From contig JAGXFO010000009.1 in the NCBI GenBank assembly GCA_024637255.1, positions 248,001 through 312,000 of the forward strand: a DNA stretch of 64,000 nt, in the 5' to 3' direction. This document shows, piece by piece, positions 24,974 through 33,186 of the stretch. The notes beneath the pieces are model-generated. The model ran no database searches and was not told the DNA's origin. It was given only the letters and a program-made list of their open reading frames with translations. The stretch comes from Sulfurovum sp. Lineage in GTDB: Bacteria; Campylobacterota; Campylobacteria; Campylobacterales; Sulfurovaceae. How positions within the stretch are numbered: the stretch's first letter is position 1; each line of letters begins with the position of its first letter. The position numbers and the translations under genes are program-made.

Positions 24974-26992
24974 TTATAAAAATTTAGAGTCATCTATTTT
25001 TTCTATTCTCACGGTACTATGATTGTAATCAGGTTCTTTTGATAAAGGATCAAGTTTATCATTGGTCAAATAATTAATCTCTCGATGTGAGATAGGGATA
25101 AATATCGTTTTGACATTCATATCTGCGAAAACAACTTTTGCTTTGAGATTTCCCCTAAGAGATATAACTTTGATTATGTCACCCTCGTTGATTCGAAGTG
25201 CTTGGGCATCGCTTGGGTTCATTTCTACAAATTCCAGCTCTTTATATTTTAAAAGATTTTTTGCCTGCGCTGTTTTACTGCCTGTATGCCATTGATCTCT
25301 TGTACGTCCTGTCAGTAGGATAAAAGGATACTCTTCAGATGGCTGTTCTGATAAATTTTGGTTTTCAATGAAAAAAAGATTGGCTTTTTGATCCGCTGTA
25401 AAAAAACAATTTTGCTGATAGAGTTCCTCTCCCCAGACAAAGGGTGTATGTTCCAGTGCATCATAGTCTGCTTTGTAAATGTCAAGATGTTTGTTGTCAC
25501 TTAATTTTGTCATCTCTTGATATTCTTCAAAGACTTCTTTGGATGATTTAAAGTCAAATGACTTTTTATGACCCAAATAGTGACCTATTTTGGCAAAAAC
25601 TTCCCAATCTTGCAGTAATCCATTTTTCTCTTCAAACGCCACTACCCGAGTCAGTGTTCTGTCAAGGTTTGTTTGTGTTCCTTCTTTTTGTCCAAACGGT
25701 ACTGTGGGTATTTGAATATGAGCAAATTTTGAAGTTTCACTTCCATTGTACGCATTAATCTCAACTACCAAAGGGATCTTTTTGAAAGCCGCTTCGACAA
25801 AGTTCCTGTGTGGAAGATGATATACCGGGTCTGTATGACAGATTATGAGGATATCCAATTCATTTTGTTCTGCTTTTTGTATCATTTCAAAAGCGGTTAA
25901 TCCATTGGCCTGGGGCAGTTTTTTACTTTTCCAAAAATCTGAAACTTTTTTACAGTTTTTCTCATTATAATCCAAATGCACGGCCAAAGATGTACTCAAT
26001 CCTCCTACTTCTCTTCCACCCATTGCGTTTGGTTGTCCAGTAAGTGAAAACGGGCCGCTTCCTTTTTTGTTAATTTGACCTGTAATGATATGCAGGTTAT
26101 TGACGGCCAGGTTTTTATCTACACCTTGAATAGATTGATTAAGTCCCATGGTCCATGCAGTGATAATATTTTTGCTTTCTATAAAGAGTTGATAAAAAGT
26201 GTCAAAAAGTTTGCTATCTATTCCTGAGCTTTCAAGTAGTTTTTCTTCATCTAGGAGCAAAAGTTTCTCGCGATAAGACTCAAAGTCATGGCTATGACTG
26301 ATGATAAAATCATGATCTATATTTCCACTTTTGATCAATTTGATAGCAAGTAGATTTAAAAGGTCGATATCGGCACCTGCTTTGAGAGGCAAGTAAAGAT
26401 CGGCACTTTTTGCACTAAGCGTAAATCGTGGGTCTATCACCACCACTTTTAAGCCATTTTTTTGTGCTTTTTTAATCCTGTTGGACAATACTACATGCGC
26501 TTCTGCTACATTGGCCCCGATAAGTATCATCAAATTACAATGTTCGATATCATTCATTCTTACAGGCACATAATCAAGCCCAAACGATTTTTTATATCCC
26601 ACTACAGCACTGGCCATACATGTTCTGGAATTTGTATCACAATTTGCTGTTCCCACAAAACCTTTAGCGAGCTTATTGGCTACATAATAGTCTTCATTTA
26701 GCATTTGTCCCGAAAGGTAAAATCCAATTCTGTCAGGGTTGGCAGTCTGCCTGATCTTGTCAGAAATCATTTTAAAGCTATCTTCATAGTTAGAAGGTCT
26801 GAAAACATCCTTTATAGTTTTTCTGCACTGTACTTTTAGCAGTCTATTGGTATGGATAGTTTGAGATTGTGATATACCTTTGGCACAGGACATTCCCTGA
26901 TTTGCAGGATAACTCTTTACTCCCATAAGCTTATGGGTTTGAATTTCAAACTTACATCCCACGCCACAATATGCACATACAGTTTCACTCAT
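24974..26992 (-). CDS. nasA: Assimilatory nitrate reductase, catalytic molybdoenzyme (NasA/NarB type)
   Basis: A 672-residue bis-MGD molybdoenzyme that reduces nitrate to nitrite in the cytosol. The [4Fe-4S] ligands are C6, C9, C13 and C36 and the molybdenum ligand is C125 in NSRTCMAS. The C-terminal molybdopterin-binding domain has LLTGRTRDQWHTGSKT. There is no Tat signal, so it is assimilatory and not periplasmic NapA. The protein is of the short ferredoxin- or flavodoxin-linked NarB type, without NADH-binding domains. It follows nirA directly (stop and start abut at 26992/26993). Formate dehydrogenase is a relative, but the context of nirA, cysG and a nitrate transporter decides. Confidence 0.9.
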   Translation of the reverse strand: MSETVCAYCGVGCKFEIQTHKLMGVKSYPANQGMSCAKGISQSQTIHTNRLLKVQCRKTIKDVFRPSNYEDSFKMISDKIRQTANPDRIGFYLSGQMLNEDYYVANKLAKGFVGTANCDTNSRTCMASAVVGYKKSFGLDYVPVRMNDIEHCNLMILIGANVAEAHVVLSNRIKKAQKNGLKVVVIDPRFTLSAKSADLYLPLKAGADIDLLNLLAIKLIKSGNIDHDFIISHSHDFESYREKLLLLDEEKLLESSGIDSKLFDTFYQLFIESKNIITAWTMGLNQSIQGVDKNLAVNNLHIITGQINKKGSGPFSLTGQPNAMGGREVGGLSTSLAVHLDYNEKNCKKVSDFWKSKKLPQANGLTAFEMIQKAEQNELDILIICHTDPVYHLPHRNFVEAAFKKIPLVVEINAYNGSETSKFAHIQIPTVPFGQKEGTQTNLDRTLTRVVAFEEKNGLLQDWEVFAKIGHYLGHKKSFDFKSSKEVFEEYQEMTKLSDNKHLDIYKADYDALEHTPFVWGEELYQQNCFFTADQKANLFFIENQNLSEQPSEEYPFILLTGRTRDQWHTGSKTAQAKNLLKYKELEFVEMNPSDAQALRINEGDIIKVISLRGNLKAKVVFADMNVKTIFIPISHREINYLTNDKLDPLSKEPDYNHSTVRIEKIDDSKFL

Positions 26993-28915
26993 CTAGCACA
27001 CCTCTTTAAGTGCTACCAATAATTCTGAAAAAACCTGTGCTCTCTCTCTTTTCTCCTGGTGTGTCATGTTGTAAATGACTTCACTTAGTTTTGCAGGTAC
27101 TTTAGGATTGAGTTTACTGACTTCATCCCTGGTTATTTTTCTAGGTTTCAATAGTATAGGTGTAAAGTTTTCTACGGCTTCATAACGTCTCTTGCCTGTA
27201 AGTAGTTTAAAAAGTTTCAGACCAAAACTAAAAAGTTCAAACTCCTCTTTTTTAAAAGTTTTAGGCTCGCTTTCAAGTTCAAAGTGCACATCTAAACCTA
27301 ATTTCTCATTGAGAATATAGTTTATCTTTGTGTAAAATCCAAGGGCTTGAAATGAATAGTTTGCAGATAAAAACCTATCATCAAACATTTCGTAGGTCTC
27401 TCCTCTTTGTTTTTGAGCAGCATACATTTTGAGCAGATACTTTACATGGTGTTTTGCCTCCGTGATAGGTAAGGCTTTATGTAGTACGTGGGCTTCCTTG
27501 GCGATACGGGTGATTTTTCCCCCAAGAAAAATATGCACACCATGCACGCGGTTTCCTGCTTCATCTTTGGCAATGCATCCTTCAAACCCTATATCGGCGA
27601 TACCATGAACACCACAGCCTTTTGGGCAAGCTGACCAGTTCATGCGTACGCTTGCATTTTCTATGGCCACTTCAGAACCAAGGAAATGAGCCATTTCTAT
27701 GGCATCAGGTTTATTGGGTATGACAGCAAAGCTACAGGTTGCAGTTCCTGCGCAGGCTATCATGTCATTAAAGTATAGATTGTTAAATTTTCCGTAGTTT
27801 TTGATGACTTCTGTAGATTCAAAATCTTCAAGTAGCTCTTTGGCGATGTTGACAACATAAACATTTTGGTCATAGGTGAGTCTTATGTCTCCTGAACCAA
27901 ACGCTTTAGCTGCTTTAGCTACTTCCATCATATGGGTACCTGTGAAGATTCCAGAAGGTACGATGAGCTTATAAGCAAATTTTCCATTGCGTCCAAGTAC
28001 TTTGTTCGAACCCAGAGCGATGGATTGTGACTGTACCATCGTTGTACCGGCTGAGGTAAATTGATAATCAGCTTCTTTTTGTACAGCTTCTATAAAGTGA
28101 TCCATCCCTACATCATTGATCAGGAAAACCAAACGGTTTTTGTTTCTGTTGTCACGGTAGCCGTAGGTTTTAAAAACTGTTAGAAGTGATTTGAAGAAAA
28201 GAGGTACTTCTTCTACGGTTACAAAAAGATCGGCATCTTGTGACTGAACACCTACACGTGCGCCCAAGTAGACATTGAACCCAAAAATACCTTCTTTTTG
28301 AGCCAAGACAAAACAGCAGTCATGCCCAAAAATGTTACATGAATTTGAGAGAGAACCGAGTATTCCTGTGTTAAATTTACGAGGTAATACTGAGATCCAC
28401 TCAGGGTTTTCTCCAAATATATTTTGAAGTTCATTGATGATAGGCATAGTCTCTATGATATTATCGTATGCTATGCCATCGAGCGGGTCAGCTACGATGT
28501 TACGGGGATTGTCTACGCCTGTCTGAAAAGTAGAGATACCTACTTCTTTGAGTTCCTGTAGGACTTTGGCGATATCTTCTATTTTGAGGTAACGTAGTTC
28601 AAGTTGCATACGTGTGGTAAGGTCTATATAGTCATTGCCATACTTTTGTGCGACTTCAGCGATGCGTAAAGCCTGTGCATAGTTTAATTGTCCTGCAGGA
28701 ACACGCACGCGAAGCATAAAGTCTTCACCCTTGTCAAAGAGTCCAAAACATTTTAAAAAGTAGGCAGAGTCTTCTTGGGCTAAACCTTCATATCCGGCTG
28801 CAGCAATTTCTTCCAGTCTGGCATGTACATCCATAGGATTTTTAAGTGCTTTGCTTATCTCTACTTTATTTACTTTCGTATTTCTTGCCTCTACGGCTTT
28901 TTCTAAAATGTTCAT
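26993..28915 (-). CDS. nirA: Siroheme nitrite reductase with kinase-C-lobe-like tail
   Basis: A ferredoxin-type nitrite/sulfite reductase that takes nitrite to ammonium using siroheme and a [4Fe-4S] cluster. Cluster ligands are in IACAGTATCSF (C-x5-C) and WSACPKGCGVHG (C-x3-C). The catalytic core ends near residue 515. The protein is 640 residues, about 100 longer than usual. Residues about 559-638 (FSFGLKLFKLLTGKRRY, then KLNPKVPAKLSEVIYNM) look like subdomains IX-XI of a Ser/Thr protein kinase; no kinase catalytic motif is present. Neighbours nasA and cysG make nitrite, not sulfite, the likely substrate. It is coupled to cysG by a 4-base overlap. Confidence 0.88.
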   Translation of the reverse strand: MNILEKAVEARNTKVNKVEISKALKNPMDVHARLEEIAAAGYEGLAQEDSAYFLKCFGLFDKGEDFMLRVRVPAGQLNYAQALRIAEVAQKYGNDYIDLTTRMQLELRYLKIEDIAKVLQELKEVGISTFQTGVDNPRNIVADPLDGIAYDNIIETMPIINELQNIFGENPEWISVLPRKFNTGILGSLSNSCNIFGHDCCFVLAQKEGIFGFNVYLGARVGVQSQDADLFVTVEEVPLFFKSLLTVFKTYGYRDNRNKNRLVFLINDVGMDHFIEAVQKEADYQFTSAGTTMVQSQSIALGSNKVLGRNGKFAYKLIVPSGIFTGTHMMEVAKAAKAFGSGDIRLTYDQNVYVVNIAKELLEDFESTEVIKNYGKFNNLYFNDMIACAGTATCSFAVIPNKPDAIEMAHFLGSEVAIENASVRMNWSACPKGCGVHGIADIGFEGCIAKDEAGNRVHGVHIFLGGKITRIAKEAHVLHKALPITEAKHHVKYLLKMYAAQKQRGETYEMFDDRFLSANYSFQALGFYTKINYILNEKLGLDVHFELESEPKTFKKEEFELFSFGLKLFKLLTGKRRYEAVENFTPILLKPRKITRDEVSKLNPKVPAKLSEVIYNMTHQEKRERAQVFSELLVALKEVC

Positions 28916-30174
28916 TTTTGACTCTCTTTTAGTGTGTTTGTGTAGTGTATGACATCTCCAAAGACCAGTATCGCAGGCCTGGAAGCTCCAAGAGAAACTT
29001 CTTCGAGGTTTTCAAGCGTAGTGGTGAGCATACTTTGATTTTTTCTGCTTGCATTGGAAACTATGGCACAGGGGGTTTGCATCTCTATATCCAATGTTTT
29101 TGCCTCTTGGACTATCTCTTTAATGCGCGTAAGCCCCATAAGAACGATGACGGTGTGATTCTTGTGCACTAACATAGGTACCCAGTCAAGGTTAATGGCA
29201 TTGCCTTTTAAATGGGCTGAGACTACAGTAAATGCATTGCTATAGTCTCTTGCAGTGATGGGAATGTTTGCCATTAGTGGCGCAGAAATAGCCGAAGAGA
29301 TACCAGGAATCACTTCAGTGCTGATGCCTTTTTGCGTAAGATAGAGTAACTCTTCCGCCCCGCGACCAAAGATAAAAGGATCACCACTCTTTAAGCGTGC
29401 AACAGAATGCCCTTTCTCGATGTATTTACGTATGAGTTTGTTGATCTCTTCCTGAGGTTTGGTATGAAAACCTTTTTCTTTACCTACAAAGATTTTTTTT
29501 GTATCTTTTGGAACGAGCGCCATGATCTCATCGCTTATGAGATGGTCATACAGTACGACATTAATGTTTTTAATAATGTTATAGGCTTTGAGTGTAAGCA
29601 GTTCAGGATCACCAAGTCCACAACCGACCAAATAGGCTTTAGCTGACATTTTACCCAGACTCTTAAGTGTTTTGTCTACCGCTATGATACCTTTGTTCCT
29701 TTGTTCCTGTAACTCTTCTATAAAGGTTGCCATGTCATTAGGTATGAGCGCTTGACACTTGTCTCTAAAATACTGCGCTACGGTTGGACTGGCCCCAGAA
29801 CTGGAAACAGCTATTTGAAGGGGTGCATTTGGAGTGAGTGCCATAAAGTAAAAGTCACAAACCTTAGGTTTATCTACAACATTGAGTAACAGTGGGTGTT
29901 TCTTTTTATATTTTAGAAGCTTTTGTGTGACTTTATCATTTCCTGTGGCATCTATGACTATGAGACGGTCTTGAATGTCTTTAGATTTGAAGGCTTTGAT
30001 CTGTATGTCATTGCAGAGTGTTTTTATTTTAGGGTGTACGTCTTTAGATATCACAGTAAAAAAGATGTTGTTCTCTGTCAATACTTCTGCTTTTTGTAAT
30101 GCTACGTTCCCGCCACCGATTAAAAGAATATGTTGCTCTTTCAGCAATATGGGCAAAGTCTGTCTTTGTTTCAT
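28912..30174 (-). CDS. cysG: Siroheme synthase (CysG fusion)
   Basis: A 420-residue bifunctional protein. The N-terminal 150 residues are the precorrin-2 dehydrogenase/ferrochelatase module with the NAD site LLIGGGNVALQKAE near residue 17. The C-terminal half is uroporphyrinogen-III C-methyltransferase with YLVGCGLGDPELLTLKA near residue 181 and RLKSGDPFIFGRGAEEL near residue 260. Together they convert uroporphyrinogen III to siroheme, the cofactor of the adjacent NirA. ATGA overlap with nirA shows coupling. It is the first gene of the cysG-nirA-nasA operon, divergent from the nitrate transporter. Confidence 0.95.
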   Translation of the reverse strand: MKQRQTLPILLKEQHILLIGGGNVALQKAEVLTENNIFFTVISKDVHPKIKTLCNDIQIKAFKSKDIQDRLIVIDATGNDKVTQKLLKYKKKHPLLLNVVDKPKVCDFYFMALTPNAPLQIAVSSSGASPTVAQYFRDKCQALIPNDMATFIEELQEQRNKGIIAVDKTLKSLGKMSAKAYLVGCGLGDPELLTLKAYNIIKNINVVLYDHLISDEIMALVPKDTKKIFVGKEKGFHTKPQEEINKLIRKYIEKGHSVARLKSGDPFIFGRGAEELLYLTQKGISTEVIPGISSAISAPLMANIPITARDYSNAFTVVSAHLKGNAINLDWVPMLVHKNHTVIVLMGLTRIKEIVQEAKTLDIEMQTPCAIVSNASRKNQSMLTTTLENLEEVSLGASRPAILVFGDVIHYTNTLKESQK

Positions 30175-30276
30175 CTTTATGTTTATCCTCTCTATATTGC
30201 AATGATTATATCTTTTAAAGGATGGGTAAATCCACGATAGTTGTATATTTTTTAATCAATCATATAAGTCAAATAA

Positions 30277-30295
30277 TTGATTAAAATTTAATCAT
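30277..30295. promoter_or_regulatory. Palindromic operator between cysG and the nitrate transporter
   Basis: An inverted repeat, TTGATTAAA-A-TTTAATCAT, one mismatch from perfect, lies 69-87 bp upstream of the transporter start and 103 bp upstream of cysG. A further half-site (TTTAATCAATCAT) is at 30251-30263. The site could control both divergent operons. A possible -10 for the transporter is TATACT at 30327-30332. Confidence 0.6.
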
Positions 30296-30363
30296 TAACT
30301 GCCCAATATCAACTATCTTATCATTGTATACTTCACGCAACATTTATCTAACAGGAGACAAAA

Positions 30364-31644
30364 ATGGCAGGATTTAAAGCATTAAAAGGGCAAGGACATA
30401 CACCGACATTGTTTATGGCTTTTTTATATTTTGATATGAGTTTTATGGTGTGGACAATGCTTGGACCACTAAGTACAGAAATTTCTGAGGCTTTGGCACT
30501 TGGCGGTCATATGACGACAGAAGGAGAAATGGCAACTTTGCTTTCACTTCCTATCTTAGCGGGAGCATTTTTAAGAATTTTATTGGGATTTGGAGTCGAT
30601 AAACTTGGTGCTAAGTTGACAGCATTGCTTGCGCAAAGTATTGTTATCGCTGCACTCTTGACAGCATATTTTCTAGGCGAGAGTATCACTTACAATATAC
30701 TTCTTATCGTTGCAATTGGTCTTGGGTTTGCCGGGGCTTCTTTTGCCGTAGCACTTCCGCAGGCTGGGCAATGGTATCCACCTAAGTCTCAAGGTATTGT
30801 ACTTGGTATCGCAGGAGCAGGTAATATAGGTGTTGTTATCGACTTCCTGTTTGCTCCTAAGATTGCAGAGCTATGGGGATGGTCATCAGTATTTGGTGTA
30901 GGTGCCGCGATGTCTATCGTGGTATTTGTCGCTTATGCTTTCATTGTAAAAAATGCACCTGAATCAGTTTACAAAGCAAGACCTAAAAAACTTTCAGATT
31001 ATGGAAAGCTTTTAAAAGACAAAGATACATGGTGGTTTAACCTCTTTTATGCGGTAAGTTTTGGCGGGTTTGTCGGGTTTGCAGGGTATATGAAAGTTTA
31101 TCTTATGAGTACCTATCAAGCGGATATGTCAGTATTTGGTACAGAAGTTTTTAACGAAGGAAACGTAAAGGTAATCGCTGGTTATTTTGGCGCATTTACT
31201 ATCTTTGCAGGAGCAGTTCTTAGACCTGTCGGTGGAGCCATAGCCGATAAAATGGGTGGGGTAAAATCACTTTACTTTTTCTTTGGCACTGTTGCAGCAT
31301 TGGCTATGGTGAATGCTTTAGTTTCTTTGTCATTCTGGTTGGCAATCGTGATCCTTTTTCTCATCATGGCAAACCTCGGCATGGCCAACGGAGCGGTATT
31401 CCAGCTTGTTCCCCAAAGATTTGGAAAAGATATCGGCATTATGACAGGCATCATCGGTGCAGCTGGCGGTCTTGGTGGCACAGCTCTTATTCAGACCCTT
31501 GGTTGGTCTAAGGGCGCATTTGATGGGTACGCAGCAGGATTTATGATCTTTGCAGGCGTTGTTTTGGTAGCGATTGCAGGCATTTCACTTGTAAAAACAA
31601 GATGGAGAACGACTTGGGGTGTACAATCCGGAGGTATCATATAA
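30364..31644 (+). CDS. narK: NNP-family nitrate/nitrite transporter
   Basis: A 426-residue major facilitator protein with twelve membrane helices, of the nitrate/nitrite porter family (NarK/NasA/NrtP). Nitrate-signature segments are AGAGNIGVVIDFLFAPKIA near residue 155 and the matching GIMTGIIGAAGGLGGT near residue 358. An MFS motif-like LGFGVDKLGAKL is near residue 75. AGGAG precedes the ATG. Divergent from the cysG-nirA-nasA operon with an operator between, so it most likely brings in nitrate for assimilation. The symbol is used in the family sense; NasA or NrtP could equally be applied. Confidence 0.9.
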   Translation: MAGFKALKGQGHTPTLFMAFLYFDMSFMVWTMLGPLSTEISEALALGGHMTTEGEMATLLSLPILAGAFLRILLGFGVDKLGAKLTALLAQSIVIAALLTAYFLGESITYNILLIVAIGLGFAGASFAVALPQAGQWYPPKSQGIVLGIAGAGNIGVVIDFLFAPKIAELWGWSSVFGVGAAMSIVVFVAYAFIVKNAPESVYKARPKKLSDYGKLLKDKDTWWFNLFYAVSFGGFVGFAGYMKVYLMSTYQADMSVFGTEVFNEGNVKVIAGYFGAFTIFAGAVLRPVGGAIADKMGGVKSLYFFFGTVAALAMVNALVSLSFWLAIVILFLIMANLGMANGAVFQLVPQRFGKDIGIMTGIIGAAGGLGGTALIQTLGWSKGAFDGYAAGFMIFAGVVLVAIAGISLVKTRWRTTWGVQSGGII

Positions 31645-31696
31645 TCTTTGAATGCTGATATAAGCAGGCTTTTTGGGTTATTGTATGTTTGTTTTT

Positions 31697-31729
31697 CTAG
31701 TCTGGCCTATTGAAATTAGGCTAGACTAG
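31697..31729. terminator. Stem-loop between convergent narK and tig-like genes
   Basis: A 13-bp stem with one G-T pair (CTAGTCTGGCCTA against TAGGCTAGACTAG) and a 7-base loop lies midway between the two convergent stop codons. Neither strand has a good T-run after it, so it is an imperfect intrinsic terminator or an mRNA 3'-end stabiliser. Confidence 0.5.
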
Positions 31730-31745
31730 AATAGTGGGTTTATGA

Positions 31746-33023
31746 TTATTGATTAAAACCTAACATTTGACCAAAAAGTTTATCTTCTGTGAGCCTCATC
31801 TTGGCCGAAGTCATTAAGTTGTTTTCTGTGTAGTAGGCTACAAGCTCTTGTGCATCCTGTCCTGACATCATTGCCTGAAAATAGAGTGCCGAAAGCACTT
31901 CTTGCTCATTAACCACAACACCTTCTTTCTTCGCCAAAGCATCGACAATAAGAGCGGCTTTAATGGTCTTTTCCGCATCTTCTCTCACACTGTCTCTTAG
32001 TGCATGGAATTTCTCTTTGTTCTTGTTGTAAATGGCTTTTTCATTTTCATTCATTTGTTGTATTTTTTCATAGGTTTTGGCATCTATTTCTTGCTCAACA
32101 ATGTTGTTGGGCAAAGTAAATTCAAACTTATTGAGTAGTGCATTGATAAGTTTTGGTTTTAGTTCATCATAGTAAAGCTGTGATAGCGACTCAGAGGTTA
32201 TTTGGTCTGCAAGTTTTCCTTTGAGTGTCTCCAGTGTCGCTTTTTCGTCATTGAGTATTTTTTTTGCAAAAGCATTATCCGGTTCAATCGCTTTTTGCTC
32301 TTGAATTTCATGAAGTTTTACTTTAAACTCGGTCTCTTTACCCGCTAAATCTTTTGACTGGTACTCTTTCGGAAAGGTAAGGGCGATAGTTTTTTCTTCA
32401 TTATATTGCATACCAATCACCTGCTCTTCAAAGCCGGGGATAAACGAATTAGAACCAATTTTTAAATTAAATTTTTCAGCCATACCTCCCTCAAAGGCAA
32501 CACCGTCTACAAAACCTTCGAAATCAATGACGGCTACATCTCCATGAGTAACTGCCCTTGCATTTTGTATGGCAGTAAACGGTGCCTGTTGAACCACCAT
32601 CTCTAGCAGTTTTGCTTCTACTTTTTTGGGATCTGCTTTTGGTTTATCAAAAGCAGGGACTGCATCCTTATAGTTTACGCTTGTGTCAATCTCTGGGTTC
32701 GTAGAAATTTGTATCTCAAGATAGATACCGTTGCCTCTTTTTTCATATTTTTTAAATCCTGGTTGTCCTAAAATATTTTCTATATCAATGTTTGCCTCTT
32801 TTAAACCAGCCTGGATGAACTCTTTGAGTATCTCACTTTCAGCTTCTTGTTGAAAAGTATCATCATTCGTTTGTGCTACTTTAGTATCTGTAGTCTCTTC
32901 ATTTTTTGTTTTTATGGCTGCCTGCTCTTTAAGTTTGGCTGCTTGCTCTTGAGTCATTTTATCATCGACTGTGCCACTAATGATCATATTGATATCATCT
33001 AATTTTTCTACCGTAACCTTCAC
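31746..33023 (-). CDS. tig: Trigger-factor-like chaperone/prolyl isomerase lacking the ribosome signature
   Basis: A 425-residue protein with GTG start and AAAGGA ribosome site. It has the FKBP-type isomerase core (HGDVAVIDFEGFVDGVAFEG near residue 160, then FIPGFEEQVIGM) and the helical chaperone domain, so it is trigger factor in outline. The N-terminal ribosome-binding part is abnormal: the usual GFRKGKVP-like loop near residue 45 is absent and is replaced by a polar Lys/Thr/Glu/Gln linker (about residues 28-55). FKKYEKRGNGIYLEIQISTNPEID then follows as in normal trigger factors. Either docking on L23 uses other residues or the protein works off the ribosome. No second tig is in the window. 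Confidence 0.82.
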   Translation of the reverse strand: MKVTVEKLDDINMIISGTVDDKMTQEQAAKLKEQAAIKTKNEETTDTKVAQTNDDTFQQEAESEILKEFIQAGLKEANIDIENILGQPGFKKYEKRGNGIYLEIQISTNPEIDTSVNYKDAVPAFDKPKADPKKVEAKLLEMVVQQAPFTAIQNARAVTHGDVAVIDFEGFVDGVAFEGGMAEKFNLKIGSNSFIPGFEEQVIGMQYNEEKTIALTFPKEYQSKDLAGKETEFKVKLHEIQEQKAIEPDNAFAKKILNDEKATLETLKGKLADQITSESLSQLYYDELKPKLINALLNKFEFTLPNNIVEQEIDAKTYEKIQQMNENEKAIYNKNKEKFHALRDSVREDAEKTIKAALIVDALAKKEGVVVNEQEVLSALYFQAMMSGQDAQELVAYYTENNLMTSAKMRLTEDKLFGQMLGFNQ

Positions 33024-33130
33024 TATAATCCTTTAGTCTTTAATTGCGCGATCCTAACACAATAAGCTAAAACTAACTTTTCTAAGGCGCGATGTGTAAA
33101 TTGAAGATGCATATATTTTAAGCATGATTT

Positions 33131-33160
33131 TTGTGATTCTGTTACTTGAATTGCTATAAT
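33131..33160 (+). promoter_or_regulatory. Sigma-70-type promoter of the PP2C-kinase gene
   Basis: TTGTGA at 33131-33136 and TATAAT at 33155-33160 are separated by 18 bases. The start codon of the kinase gene follows 26 bases later with AAAGG at 33176-33180. Confidence 0.55.
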
Positions 33161-33186
33161 GCACATAATGAATGTAAAGGCTCGTC

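Noticed and set aside
31740..31760. A further nitrogen-operator copy near the end of the tig-like gene (TTGATTAAAA)
   Set aside because: Only one arm is present and it is the C-terminal coding sequence of that gene.
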